Source: CAVSUR01 sp963846005
GTDB lineage: Bacteria; Actinomycetota; Actinomycetes; Streptosporangiales; Streptosporangiaceae
DNA length: 64,000 nt
Reading direction: 5' to 3'
NCBI GenBank assembly: GCA_963846005.1
Contig: CAWJUH010000005.1
Location: forward strand, 287,604 to 351,603
The notes beneath the pieces are model-generated. The model was given only the letters and a program-made list of their open reading frames with translations, had not been told where the DNA came from and did no database searches. Of the stretch, positions 10,201 to 17,830 are shown one piece after another (within the stretch, counting starts at the first letter, position 1; the number at the start of each line of letters is the position of its first letter). The translations under genes and the position numbers were made by a program.

Positions 10201-10438
10201 GCTGCTGCGGCCCTGGGGCGGATCCAGGCCACCGCCGCGGTCGAGGCGTGGTGGTGGACCGGGCTGGCGGCCGCGGCGCTCGGCGTGCCTGGCCTGGCTG
10301 GACGCGGCGGCCGGGCACGCGGCCCGGCTGGCCGGGCAGGCCGGCGGCTACGCGGACGTGCTGCAGCAGGCCGCAGGCCGGCGGCTGGAGCAATGGCGGG
10401 CGCAGGCCGCCCGCCGGCGGCCAGCCGCCCGGCGCTGA
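7252..10438 (+). pseudogene. SARP/AfsR-type regulator with BTAD and AAA ATPase domains, broken by four frameshifts
   Basis: Reading across frames gives one protein of about 1,060 residues. It has an N-terminal winged helix (VRVLGDFAVDG... GSRKGRQALRVLALAAG), then a bacterial transcriptional activation domain (VLIEALWEDAPP... YRLRCDWLDAVEL). An AAA_16-type ATPase follows, with Walker A DGEAGIGKTALLR near 8140 and Walker B-like VAVLIDDAH, and then a long alanine-rich TPR-like helical region. Frame changes lie near 7375, 7865, 9779 and 10275. Each is fixed by one base and protein similarity is continuous on both sides, so these are probably sequencing errors. Related proteins regulate secondary metabolism, but no biosynthetic cluster is visible beside it. 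Confidence 0.75.
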
Positions 10439-10451
10439 CCGGCCGGGGCCG

Positions 10452-11210
10452 TCAGCGGGCGGCGAGCACGAGCATGCTGACCTGCAGCGGCCCGGTGCCG
10501 GCGACGGCGGACTGCGCGGCGCGCCGCAGCCCGGCCCGCGCCGCCGGGTCCAGCCGGCGCACGAACGGGGCGACGTGCGCCAGGCCCAGCCGCCATCCGG
10601 CCAGCTCGGCGGGGGTGCTCAGCCCGGTTGCCACCGTCACCGTCCGCACGCTCACCCGGCCGAACCCGGCGGCGGCCGCGAGCGCGGCCAGCGCGTCCGG
10701 ATCACCGGCCCGCGGCTCGGCGTGCTGCTTGAACTCCGCGTACCAGCCGGGCGGCCGGTAACCGAACGAGGCCAGCACCGAATCCACCGCGGCCTTGGCC
10801 GGATGCGTCCAGCCCGGCGCGAACGAGCTGGCGGCCAGCGCGCCGCCGACCCGCCTGATCTCGCGCAGGCCGGCCTCCAGGTCGGGCAGGTGGCCGAGGC
10901 AGCAGGCGGCCGCCACCAGGTCGAAGCAGCCGCCGGCGAACGGCAGCGCCCGGGCGTCCGCCGCCACCGGATGCGCCTGCGGCGGGCAGCCGCTCAGCAT
11001 CGCGGGCGCCAGGTCGGCCGGCACCACGGCCCGCGCGCCCGCGGCCAGCGCCGCGCGGCAGGCGGCGCCGGTGCCGGACCCGAGATCCAGCACGGTGCGG
11101 CCGGCGACCGGCAGGCCCGCGCTGGCGAGCAGCTCCCGCGCGAGCGCCTCGTACATCCGGCCCGGCCCGGCGGCCCAGGACGGCGCGGCCGCCTGGTAGC
11201 CGGCCCGCAT
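10452..11210 (-). CDS. Class I SAM-dependent methyltransferase
   Basis: 252 residues from ATG 11210. SAM motif I is VLDLGSGTGAACRAAL. The acidic end of strand 2 (VVPADLAPAML) and the post-motif region FDLVAAACCLGHLPDLEAGLREIRRV follow the usual Methyltransf_11 order. It lies 20 bp downstream of the phosphotransferase-like gene on the same strand and is likely co-transcribed with it. The methyl acceptor is not predictable. Confidence 0.78.
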   Translation of the reverse strand: MRAGYQAAAPSWAAGPGRMYEALARELLASAGLPVAGRTVLDLGSGTGAACRAALAAGARAVVPADLAPAMLSGCPPQAHPVAADARALPFAGGCFDLVAAACCLGHLPDLEAGLREIRRVGGALAASSFAPGWTHPAKAAVDSVLASFGYRPPGWYAEFKQHAEPRAGDPDALAALAAAAGFGRVSVRTVTVATGLSTPAELAGWRLGLAHVAPFVRRLDPAARAGLRRAAQSAVAGTGPLQVSMLVLAAR

Positions 11211-11230
11211 CGCCCGGCCCGCGGCCTGGC

Positions 11231-12229
11231 TCAGCCCAGCAGCGGGGCGGCCAGCAGCGCCTGCTTCTCCCACCACGCCAGCTCCTCGTCGTAGCCGCCC
11301 AGCGCCTTCTCCCAGCCGAACTGGACCAGCGCGCCGAGCAGGCACAGCGCCAGCTGCCGGTCCCACCACGGCCCGGTGCTGATCCCGCCGGCTTCCAGCG
11401 CCGCCCGGTAGGCGGCGATCGAGTCCTCCTTGCCCTGCGGCAGCCGGCGGCAGTTGATCGCCAGGTACCAGGCCAGGTCGGCCAGCGGCGCGCCGCGTCC
11501 CGGCTGCTCCCAGTCGAGCAGGACGGTCCGGCCCGCGTCGTCGGTGCCGAGGTTGTCCAGCTTCCAGTTGCTGTGCACGAGCGAGCGCGGGGTGGCCTCC
11601 AGCGCCTGGACCAGCGGGCCCGGATCGCTCGCCAGCGGGATCACCACGGCGGCGGCGGCCGGGGCCACCGCGGCGAGCCGCGGCCAGCCCTCGCCGACCA
11701 GCCGCGGCACCAGGTGCCCGCCGCCCGCGGCGGCCTCGGCCTGCGCCAGCCACGGGGACAGCTCCAGGTAGCGGTGCATCGGCGGGACGATGTCGCATTC
11801 GGAGCCGCAGTCCCAGAACGCCGCGTGCAGCGCGGCCATGTGGCGCAGGAAGCGCAGGTGCTGATCCAGGCTGATCGGCTCGTCGGTGACCGGCACGAGC
11901 CAGGCCGACACGTCGCGCATCAGCACCGCGCACCCGCCGGACGGGCCCGGCCCGCCAGGGTCCTCGCGCAGCACCCCGACAACCGGCTGGTTGAAGCACC
12001 CGGGGAGGCGGTCCAGCAGGCCGCGCTGCCACAGCACCAGCGGCGCGCCTGGCAGGCATCCCGAGGCCCGCATGGTCCAGTCCGAGGCCAGGTCGAGATG
12101 CTTGAGCACGTAGCGGTGCCCGCCGATCACCAGCCGCTCCAGCCGGGCGCCCGACTTGCCCGCGCTGCCGTCCAGCGGCTCGCGCTGCGTCGCGCTAGCG
12201 ATCAGGCCGGCGATGTCAGCTGTCGTCAC
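11231..12229 (-). CDS. Aminoglycoside-phosphotransferase-like (APH/choline kinase fold) protein with an altered catalytic loop
   Basis: 332 residues from GTG 12229, preceded by GGAGG and overlapping the 3' end of the SnoaL-like gene. A longer reading exists but lacks this ribosome site. The ATP region contains HRYVLKHLD with the conserved lysine. The catalytic loop reads HSNWKLDN where active APH enzymes have HxDxxxxN, so the catalytic aspartate is asparagine. The magnesium site reads LLDWEQ. It may be a kinase-like protein with reduced or altered activity; resistance should not be assumed. It sits between the SnoaL-like and methyltransferase genes. Confidence 0.68.
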   Translation of the reverse strand: MTTADIAGLIASATQREPLDGSAGKSGARLERLVIGGHRYVLKHLDLASDWTMRASGCLPGAPLVLWQRGLLDRLPGCFNQPVVGVLREDPGGPGPSGGCAVLMRDVSAWLVPVTDEPISLDQHLRFLRHMAALHAAFWDCGSECDIVPPMHRYLELSPWLAQAEAAAGGGHLVPRLVGEGWPRLAAVAPAAAAVVIPLASDPGPLVQALEATPRSLVHSNWKLDNLGTDDAGRTVLLDWEQPGRGAPLADLAWYLAINCRRLPQGKEDSIAAYRAALEAGGISTGPWWDRQLALCLLGALVQFGWEKALGGYDEELAWWEKQALLAAPLLG

Positions 12230-12614
12230 GGGCCGCCTCCATCTCCGCCAGCAGCGAGGCCGGCCAGCGGCCGCCGCACATGACCGTGTCGGCCACGATC
12301 CGATCATCGCGCACGGTGAGCAGGTGCATGTGGTGCGCCGCGTGCGGTACGCCGTTCTCGGTCCAGCTCAGGGTGTACTCGACCACTTCCGCGCCGCCGC
12401 CGGCCAGCTCGCCGCGGCGCAGCTCGCTGAACGCGCCCGGGCTGGCGAACCACCGCTGGTACTCGGCACGGATGGCGTCGGGGCCCGCCGCCTGCAGCCG
12501 CCAGTCGGGCACGGTCGCGTCCAGCGTCGCGTCGTCGCTCCACGCGTCGCAGTCCGCGATGGCGGCGGCCTCGATGGCCTTGAGGAATGTGTCGACTGCC
12601 GGTGATGGTGACAT
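12216..12614 (-). CDS. SnoaL-like/NTF2-fold protein
   Basis: 132 residues with the cone-shaped NTF2 pattern: an N-terminal helix (VDTFLKAIEAAAIADCDAWSD), then ATLDATVPDW, and strands ending in HHMHLLTVRDDRIVADTVMC. Members include polyketide cyclases, isomerases and proteins of unknown function. It is first in a minus-strand trio with the phosphotransferase-like and methyltransferase genes. The 14-bp overlap with the next start implies translational coupling. Confidence 0.7.
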   Translation of the reverse strand: MSPSPAVDTFLKAIEAAAIADCDAWSDDATLDATVPDWRLQAAGPDAIRAEYQRWFASPGAFSELRRGELAGGGAEVVEYTLSWTENGVPHAAHHMHLLTVRDDRIVADTVMCGGRWPASLLAEMEAARDDS

Positions 12615-12701
12615 GCGGCCCTCCGCGGCGCTCGCCCGATGAGAAGCCCATCGTCCCGGCCGCGGCTTGCAGCGGCCTTGCAGCTGTTACCCTCGCCAGT
12701 C

Positions 12702-13082
12702 GTGCTCATCAGGCCGGCGGGCGACGCGGACTGGCCGCTGATCTACCCCTGCTACGCCGCGATCATGGCCGAGGGCAAGACCTACCCGTTCCCGGAAGAC
12801 CAGTCGGAGGAGCAGGCCAGGCCCTGGTGGATGGAGCCGCCGCCGGGCCAGACGGTGGTCGCGGTCCGGGACGGCGAGATCACCGGGTCGGCGAAGATGG
12901 GCGCCAACCGCCCGGGCACCGGCAGGTTCGCGTCGGCCAGGACCTCGCGCCCGCCCCCGAGCGCTGAGTGCGCCCTCACGGCCTCTGGTCAGCAGCACGC
13001 CGGCTCCGGCGGGCGAACTGGCTCCAGCCCGGCCAGCCACCTCTTGACTTTGCGTCATAAAGTTCTGGGCCGGAACGCTTGA
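12702..13082 (+). pseudogene. Truncated GNAT acetyltransferase
   Basis: From GTG 12702 the first 76 or so residues match the start of GNAT enzymes (VLIRPAGDADWPLIYPCYAAI, then TVVAVRDGEITGSAKMGANRPGTG). After about 12930 the reading frame continues but no longer looks like a GNAT domain: the acetyl-CoA loop (Q/RxxGxG/A) and everything after it are missing. A full domain needs about 150 residues. The gene is probably a remnant cut where the island at 12930-15525 begins. Not expected to be active. Confidence 0.6.
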
Positions 13083-13121
13083 CTTTACCTCGTAAAGCAG
13101 TGTCTGCTTTATGGCATAGAG
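13048..13121 (+). promoter_or_regulatory. Three 15-bp palindromic operator-like sites
   Basis: Three related sites lie before the membrane-protein gene: CTTTGCGTCATAAAG (13048-13062), CTTTACCTCGTAAAG (13083-13097, a perfect 6-3-6 inverted repeat) and CTTTATGGCATAGAG (13107-13121). The consensus is CTTTAYNNNRTAAAG. The first two are each preceded by CTTGA, giving TTGACT hexamers that could serve as -35 elements. The two winged-helix regulators encoded downstream are the obvious binders (inference). The ribosome site GAGAGG and ATG 13143 follow. Confidence 0.6.
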
Positions 13122-13142
13122 CCGAGTGATTGAGAGGACACC

Positions 13143-13775
13143 ATGAATCAAGCACCTGATGCCGCCACCGCCGGCCAGGACGGCAGCCTCGACCCCCGGC
13201 AGGCCGCTGTCCTGCTGGACCAGGCCACCCGGCAGGCACGCCGCAGGTTCCAGCCTTCGCCGCCGTGGCTGCTGGCCACCAGGGCGGTCATGGTCCTGGC
13301 CGCCCTCGGCGCGATCTGGCTCTCGGTGCGCGGACAGCACCCGTACCGGGGGCCGACGGCCGCGGACATCCCCGTCCTGGTCGCGTTCGTTGTCGTCAAC
13401 TTCGCCGCCACGGTAGGCGTCCGCAGGCGCGCGACGGCCGGGGTGAGCGGGCGGTCCCGGTTCAGTCAGGGCGAGATCATCGTGCTGGTGCTGGCCTTTG
13501 CCGCCGCGGTCGTGGCCATGGCCGGGCTGGGCATCGCCGGAGTGACCTTCGCCTGGTACCCGACCTCGGTGCTGGTCATCCCCGGCCTGGCCTGGGCTGC
13601 CATCTCGGCGGCACGGGCAAACTGGCTCGACCTCGCTACCGGCCTCTCGCTCGTCGTCATCGGAATCGCGGGCACGTTCGCCGGGCCGGCCGGGTCGTGG
13701 GCGGTCGCCGCCGTGGGCCTGTGCGTCACGCTCCTCAGCAACGCCGCCGTCCGCGCCCGGCAGCAGCGCGCCTGA
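13143..13775 (+). CDS. Multi-pass membrane protein of unknown function
   Basis: 210 residues. A hydrophilic N-terminus of about 45 residues contains DPRQAAVLLDQATRQARRRF. Hydrophobic segments follow near 46-62 (LLATRAVMVLAALGAIWL), 75-92 (IPVLVAFVVVNFAATVGV), 111-135, 138-155 and 165-200, giving four or five helices. It is the first gene after the triple operator and lies 9 bp before the winged-helix gene, so the three genes form a regulator-plus-membrane-protein unit. This resembles small sensor or immunity operons, but no function can be assigned. Confidence 0.7.
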   Translation: MNQAPDAATAGQDGSLDPRQAAVLLDQATRQARRRFQPSPPWLLATRAVMVLAALGAIWLSVRGQHPYRGPTAADIPVLVAFVVVNFAATVGVRRRATAGVSGRSRFSQGEIIVLVLAFAAAVVAMAGLGIAGVTFAWYPTSVLVIPGLAWAAISAARANWLDLATGLSLVVIGIAGTFAGPAGSWAVAAVGLCVTLLSNAAVRARQQRA

Positions 13776-13784
13776 CACCACGCC

Positions 13785-14084
13785 ATGAACGACGACGGGC
13801 TTGACCCGCTGATCCACGTGCCCACCCGGCTGAAGATCGTCGCGACGCTGGCGGCACTGCCCGACGGCGACGGGCTGTCCTTCACCCGGCTGCAGAACAT
13901 GCTGGAGCTGACACCCGGCAACCTGATCATCCAGCTGCGCAAGCTCGAAGAAGCCGGCTACCTCAGCAGCGAGAAGACCAGGAACGGGTCCGCGCAGAAA
14001 ACCACGGTGACCCTGACCCGCGAGGGCCGGGCCGCACTCGGCACCTACACCCAGGCGCTGCGCGGCCTGCTCGGCGGCCTGTGA
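13785..14084 (+). CDS. Winged-helix (HTH_34/MarR-like) regulator, first of a tandem pair
   Basis: 99 residues covering only a DNA-binding domain: PTRLKIVATLAALPDGDGLSF, then the recognition region TRLQNMLELTPGNLIIQLRKLEEAGYL and the wing SSEKTRNGSAQKTTVTLTREG. It aligns nearly end to end with the N-terminal half of the next gene, so the pair arose by duplication. It probably acts as a dimer on the upstream palindromes, repressing its own operon (inference). Confidence 0.78.
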   Translation: MNDDGLDPLIHVPTRLKIVATLAALPDGDGLSFTRLQNMLELTPGNLIIQLRKLEEAGYLSSEKTRNGSAQKTTVTLTREGRAALGTYTQALRGLLGGL

Positions 14085-14102
14085 CGGCAGGCACGGCCGA
14101 CC

Positions 14103-14651
14103 ATGAGCACCGCACTTGACCCGCAGATCCACAACCCGCAGCGGCTGCGCATCGTCGCGACCCTGGCGGCACTGCCCGACGGCGACGCGCTCTCCGTCAC
14201 CCGGCTGCAGAACATGACCGGGCTCACACCCGGCAGCCTGACCACCCGCCTGCGCGAACTGGACCACGCCGGATACGTGCGGACCGAAAAGACCGGCGGC
14301 GACAGAGCCCAGGCCACCGTCGCGCTCACCCGCGACGGCCTGGCTGCGCTGGATCGCTACTCCACTGTGCTGCGGCGGCTGCCCCGGGTGGCCAGGCAGG
14401 ATCATCAGCCACCAGCACCCCACGTGCGCGTGGGCGATGCTGACCGGGACGCGGCCGCCGCGGCCCTGGGCGAGCACTTCGCGCAAGGCCGGCTCACACT
14501 CGATGAACTCAACGCGCGACTTGATGCCACGTTGACTGCTATCACGCACGGCGAGCTGTCCCAGGCCGCCCAGGATCTGCCGGACCTGACGGTGCAGTCG
14601 GCCCGGGCCAGCCCTGGCCAGACCGCCGTGGCCAGGGCAGACTCAGAATAA
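14103..14651 (+). CDS. Winged-helix regulator fused to a DUF1707 domain
   Basis: 182 residues. Residues 1-95 repeat the preceding regulator (PQRLRIVATLAALPDGDALSV ... TRLQNMTGLTPGSL). Residues 108-160 form a DUF1707 domain (VRVGDADRDAAAAALGEHFA, RLTLDELNARLDATLTAITHGEL). DUF1707 is typical of actinobacterial membrane-associated or regulatory proteins and is rarely seen behind a winged helix. The fusion may link DNA binding to the membrane protein encoded in the same operon. The gene ends 10 bp before the left terminal repeat of an IS remnant. Confidence 0.75.
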   Translation: MSTALDPQIHNPQRLRIVATLAALPDGDALSVTRLQNMTGLTPGSLTTRLRELDHAGYVRTEKTGGDRAQATVALTRDGLAALDRYSTVLRRLPRVARQDHQPPAPHVRVGDADRDAAAAALGEHFAQGRLTLDELNARLDATLTAITHGELSQAAQDLPDLTVQSARASPGQTAVARADSE

Positions 14652-14660
14652 TCAGACGCT

Positions 14661-15525
14661 CACTAAGCTTGTCGTTTAACCTGCGCGTTGGCGTCGTGCG
14701 CTGTGCCTGCGCTCTCGTTTCGTTGTCTTGCCGACGTCATGCGGGGGCGGGCCGGCGGTTCTTTGACCCTGGCGGCCGCCCGGGCCGGGCTTGCCGTGTT
14801 TCGGCGCACCGGCTGGTCGGGCGGCTGTCGCGCGGATGTTCCCAAACCCCCGGCGAACCCGGGCCGCGGTCAGCAGGCCCGGCGGGGCCGGCCGTTCCCA
14901 GGGCAGGCGCAGGTCCGCGGCGAGCGGCCGGGCGAGGCGGAGCTGGGTGTGGCAGGTGATGATCAGCCAGGTCCAGCGGTCGGCGGCGGCGTGATCGCGG
15001 ATCTTGGGGCAGTCCAGCCGAGGTCCCGGTTACCAGGCAGGTGATCCACCTGCAGACGGATCAGGGTGCCGTGAATGACGGGCAGCGGGCCGTCGTGATC
15101 CAGCCAGGGGCCACGATGAGTCAGCCGGGCGTGCACCCGGTCCCGCGCGGCCGCGGTCGTAGCCGGCGTCGAAGATGACCAGGATGTGCGGGTCACCCTC
15201 GCGCCAGTGCCCGGCGCCGGCCAGCCGGGTGATCACGTCGCGGACCTGGGCGGCGGTGACCGCGATCTCATCGCCGTCCGGGCCCCCGTGCGGTCAGGCA
15301 GGCAGCCAACTCCCGCCGGAATCGCGACAGCACGGCAAGTGGCCCGGCTCCATCATCGTCTGGCCAGCTGTTCATCACGGCCTTCGTTCGTGATCTTTGT
15401 CCTTCGGCGGGAACAAATGATCATGCGGAGGCCGTGCTCACGCACCGCGACACGCCGGGACCACACGGCAGAACACCGCGAAACGCCCACGCTCCAGCCG
15501 GGCAGGTTAAGCGACAAGCTAAGCG
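14661..15525 (-). mobile_element. Decayed IS701-like (DDE_5) insertion sequence with terminal inverted repeats
   Basis: The ends are inverted repeats: left CTAAGCTTGTCGTTTAACC (within 14661-14686) and right, read on the other strand, CTTAGCTTGTCGCTTAACC (within 15500-15525). About 17 of 19 positions match. Between them the minus strand carries pieces of a DDE transposase with internal deletions. A complete element would be longer. A target duplication could not be identified with confidence. The right end supplies the stop codon of the neighbouring DadA-like gene. Confidence 0.7.
14676..15375 (-). pseudogene. Transposase remnant (IS701/DDE_5 type)
   Basis: The ATG at 15375 opens a typical N-terminus (LAVLSRFRRELAACLTARG). 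This is followed after a deletion by the catalytic-core piece VRDVITRLAGAGHWREG and HILVIFDAGYD, the second acidic region of this family. Further pieces are LPVIHGTLIRLQVDHLPG and a C-terminus (TQLRLARPLAADLRLPWE, LTAARVRRGFGNIR, HDVGKTTKRE). They lie in at least three frames with the middle of the protein missing, so it is inactive. Recognition rests on recalled family pattern. Confidence 0.7.
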
Positions 15526-16703
15526 CTGGCGGCAGCCGAGCCCGGGCGGAGCGGATCGAAGGGGGCCAGGTCGAGGGCGGCCGGCTCGCCCAGGGCCAGG
15601 CTGGCCGCGATCTGCCCGGCGTAGGGGCCCGTGGTCAGCCCGGTGGCGCCGAGGCCGGTGGCGACGACCAGCCGGCCCCCGGTCCCCGGTACCGGGCCGA
15701 GCAGCGGCCGGGGATCCGGCCCGGCCGGGCGGAAGCCGACCCTGGTCTCCAGCCAGGTGGCGCCCGCCAGGCCGGGCGCCACCGCCAGCGCCTGCGCCAG
15801 CACCTCGGCTAGGCCCGCCGCTGTGACCCGGTAGTCGAAGCCGGCGCCGGTTTCGCGGGTCGCGCCTGCCACCACCCGGGAGTCGTCGAACGCGAGCAGG
15901 TAGTGACCGGACCGGCCGGGCAGCACGACGGGCCAGTCCGAGGACGGTGCCGGCGCGACGGACAGGTGCACGATCTGGCCGCGCTGCGGGGTCACCGCGA
16001 CGCGGATCCCGACCGGGGCCAGCAGCTGGCCGGTCCATGCGCCCGCCGCCGCGACCACGGCGTCCGCCGCCACCAGCTCGCCGTCTACCAGGACCCCCTG
16101 GATCGGCCGCGGATCCGGCCGGCCCGCCCGCCCGTCCCGCCGCTCGCTACCCTCCTGGCCGTCGCGGAAGGCCAGCTCGGCCCGGCCGGCGCGCACGGTC
16201 GCGCCGGCCCGGGCCGCGGCCCGGCGCAGCGCCGCGGCCAGCCGCCGCCCGTCCAGCCGGGCCGCACCGCTGATGTGCAGGCCGGCCGCATCCGGGCGCA
16301 GCGGCGGGAACGCCGCCCGGGCGGCGCCGGCGGCCAGCACGGTGATCTCGCCGGCCTGCGGGAACTGCGCGGCCCGCGCCCGGATCTGCCGGGCCAGCTC
16401 GACTGGGTCCTCGCCCGGCCCGGCCAGCCGCAGCGCGCCGGCCTGCCGGTAGCCGACGTCAGCCTCGCCGCCGGCGGCCAGCTCGGCGAGCAGCTGCGGA
16501 TACCGGGCCGCCGCGGCGCAGCCGAACTCGTACCAGGCCGGATCGGGCTCCGCGGTCGTCCACGGGCAGATGATGCCCGCGCCCGCGTCGGTGGCCCGCC
16601 CGTCCAGCCCGGCGTCGATCAGCACGGTCTCGGCGCCGCGCCGGGCCGCGGCGTAGGCGCAGCTAGCCCCGGCGATGCCCGCGCCGACGACCGCGATCCT
16701 CAT
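15519..16703 (-). CDS. DadA-like FAD-dependent amine/D-amino-acid oxidoreductase
   Basis: 394 residues from ATG 16703; a longer reading from 16751 is less likely because the Rossmann strand RIAVVGAGIAGASCAYAAARRG should start the protein. Features include the FAD motif GAGIAG near residue 8, the middle region GGRAWTG-like AAGAWTGQLLAPVG, and the C-terminal FAD contact VATGLGATGLTTGPYAG. The family includes glycine oxidase, sarcosine oxidase and D-amino-acid dehydrogenase. The stop codon TAG lies inside the right terminal repeat of the adjacent IS remnant, so the last few residues may have been altered by the insertion. Confidence 0.78.
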   Translation of the reverse strand: MRIAVVGAGIAGASCAYAAARRGAETVLIDAGLDGRATDAGAGIICPWTTAEPDPAWYEFGCAAAARYPQLLAELAAGGEADVGYRQAGALRLAGPGEDPVELARQIRARAAQFPQAGEITVLAAGAARAAFPPLRPDAAGLHISGAARLDGRRLAAALRRAAARAGATVRAGRAELAFRDGQEGSERRDGRAGRPDPRPIQGVLVDGELVAADAVVAAAGAWTGQLLAPVGIRVAVTPQRGQIVHLSVAPAPSSDWPVVLPGRSGHYLLAFDDSRVVAGATRETGAGFDYRVTAAGLAEVLAQALAVAPGLAGATWLETRVGFRPAGPDPRPLLGPVPGTGGRLVVATGLGATGLTTGPYAGQIAASLALGEPAALDLAPFDPLRPGSAAASA

Positions 16704-16812
16704 GCGGCTGGCCTCATGCGGCTGGCCTACCGGCACCGTCTGCAGCGCCACTGCGCCACCATCGGTCCCGGCCGGGCGTCACCTGGTCCTGCCTCCCTGC
16801 CGGCCGCCGCGC

Positions 16813-17598
16813 TCAGGACCAGGGCGTCTGCGGCCGTTCCTGCGCTGCGCCGTCGACGGTGATGTCGACCTTCTCGTTGAAGAAGCACAGCAGGTTCTCG
16901 ATCTTGGGCGCCTCGGCGATCGGCGCCGGGTACCCCCACACCACGTCCTGCGCCAGCCCGTCCGGTGTCCGCACCGACCAGTACGCGGCCTGGCCCTTGT
17001 ACGGGCACACCGAGCGGGTCTCGCTCGGCACCAGCAGGTGCTGGCTGACATCCAGCTTGGGCAGGTAGTAGCGCACCGGCAGCCCGGTCTCGAACAGCAG
17101 CCGGGGCCGGGTGCTGTCCGCGACCACCAGGCCGCCGACGCTGACCTGCACGTGCCGGGAGGAGTTCAGCACGTCCACCCGGTGGTAGGGGTCGCGCGGG
17201 TGCTTGAAGACCTCGTCGTCCTCCTCGAACCAGGCGTCGGCGCTGTTCCAGTAGAACGCCACGTAGCCGGCCAGCACGGCGGCCGCGTCGATCGGCTCCG
17301 GGTAGGCCCACACCGCGTTCTCCGCCCGGCGTTCCCCGGCCACGACCGAGTAATAGGACGCGTCGCCCTTGTATGGGCAGTGCGTGTGGTGGTCGGTGGG
17401 CTTCAGCAGGTCGAACCGGACGTCATCCCGCGGGAAGTAGTACACCGGCAGGTGCCCCGTCTCGAACAGGTACAGCACCCGGGTGCTGTCGGCGACCGGC
17501 TGGCCGCCGAAGAACACCCGGACCCGGCGCTGGCACGGCTCGGTCCAGACCCGGTGCTCCCTGGAGTTTCCCCTCTGCTGCTCAGCAAGCTGCGTCAT
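16813..17598 (-). CDS. Double DUF427-domain protein
   Basis: 261 residues built from two DUF427 repeats, about 20-125 and 140-245. Each has the pattern RVxVxxGGxxVADSTRxxxLxETG...YYxPxxDV..., then CPYKG (once as HCPYKGDASYYSV, once as VCPYKGQAAYWSV) and a WxYPxPI motif. DUF427 is common in actinobacteria and fungi; its chemistry is not established to my knowledge. The ATG at 17598 is preceded within 15-50 bp by a perfect tandem 18-bp repeat, which may influence its expression. Confidence 0.75.
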   Translation of the reverse strand: MTQLAEQQRGNSREHRVWTEPCQRRVRVFFGGQPVADSTRVLYLFETGHLPVYYFPRDDVRFDLLKPTDHHTHCPYKGDASYYSVVAGERRAENAVWAYPEPIDAAAVLAGYVAFYWNSADAWFEEDDEVFKHPRDPYHRVDVLNSSRHVQVSVGGLVVADSTRPRLLFETGLPVRYYLPKLDVSQHLLVPSETRSVCPYKGQAAYWSVRTPDGLAQDVVWGYPAPIAEAPKIENLLCFFNEKVDITVDGAAQERPQTPWS

Positions 17599-17612
17599 GA
17601 AATCCAGCCTAA

Positions 17613-17648
17613 TACGGCAGCAGCCATTCGTACGGCAGCAGCCATTCG
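17613..17648. repeat. Tandem 18-bp repeat, left member of an inverted pair
   Basis: Two perfect copies of TACGGCAGCAGCCATTCG stand at 17613-17630 and 17631-17648. The same unit with three central changes occurs, also doubled, in inverse orientation at 19115-19150. The pair brackets a 1.5-kb segment holding a flavin monooxygenase gene with somewhat different base use. A 12-bp direct repeat CGCTAGCTGACC also occurs at 17647-17658 and 18975-18986. Confidence 0.75.
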
Positions 17649-17830
17649 CTAGCTGACCAGGGTATTTTCAGCGTCTCGGGCCGGTCGTGCGTGCTGGTGG
17701 TGCCTGCGGGGGCCTGGTGTCGGCTGGGCCGGTGCGGAGCATGATGCGGGCCCACCACCCGAGCGGGGAAGCAAGAGGCAAGAATGGTGGGGTGAGCGGC
17801 TATGCCGAGGCCAGATCGCTGGGGCGTCAC

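Noticed and set aside
15030..15236. Small hypothetical proteins in the IS remnant
   Set aside because: They are frame fragments of the decayed transposase, not genes.
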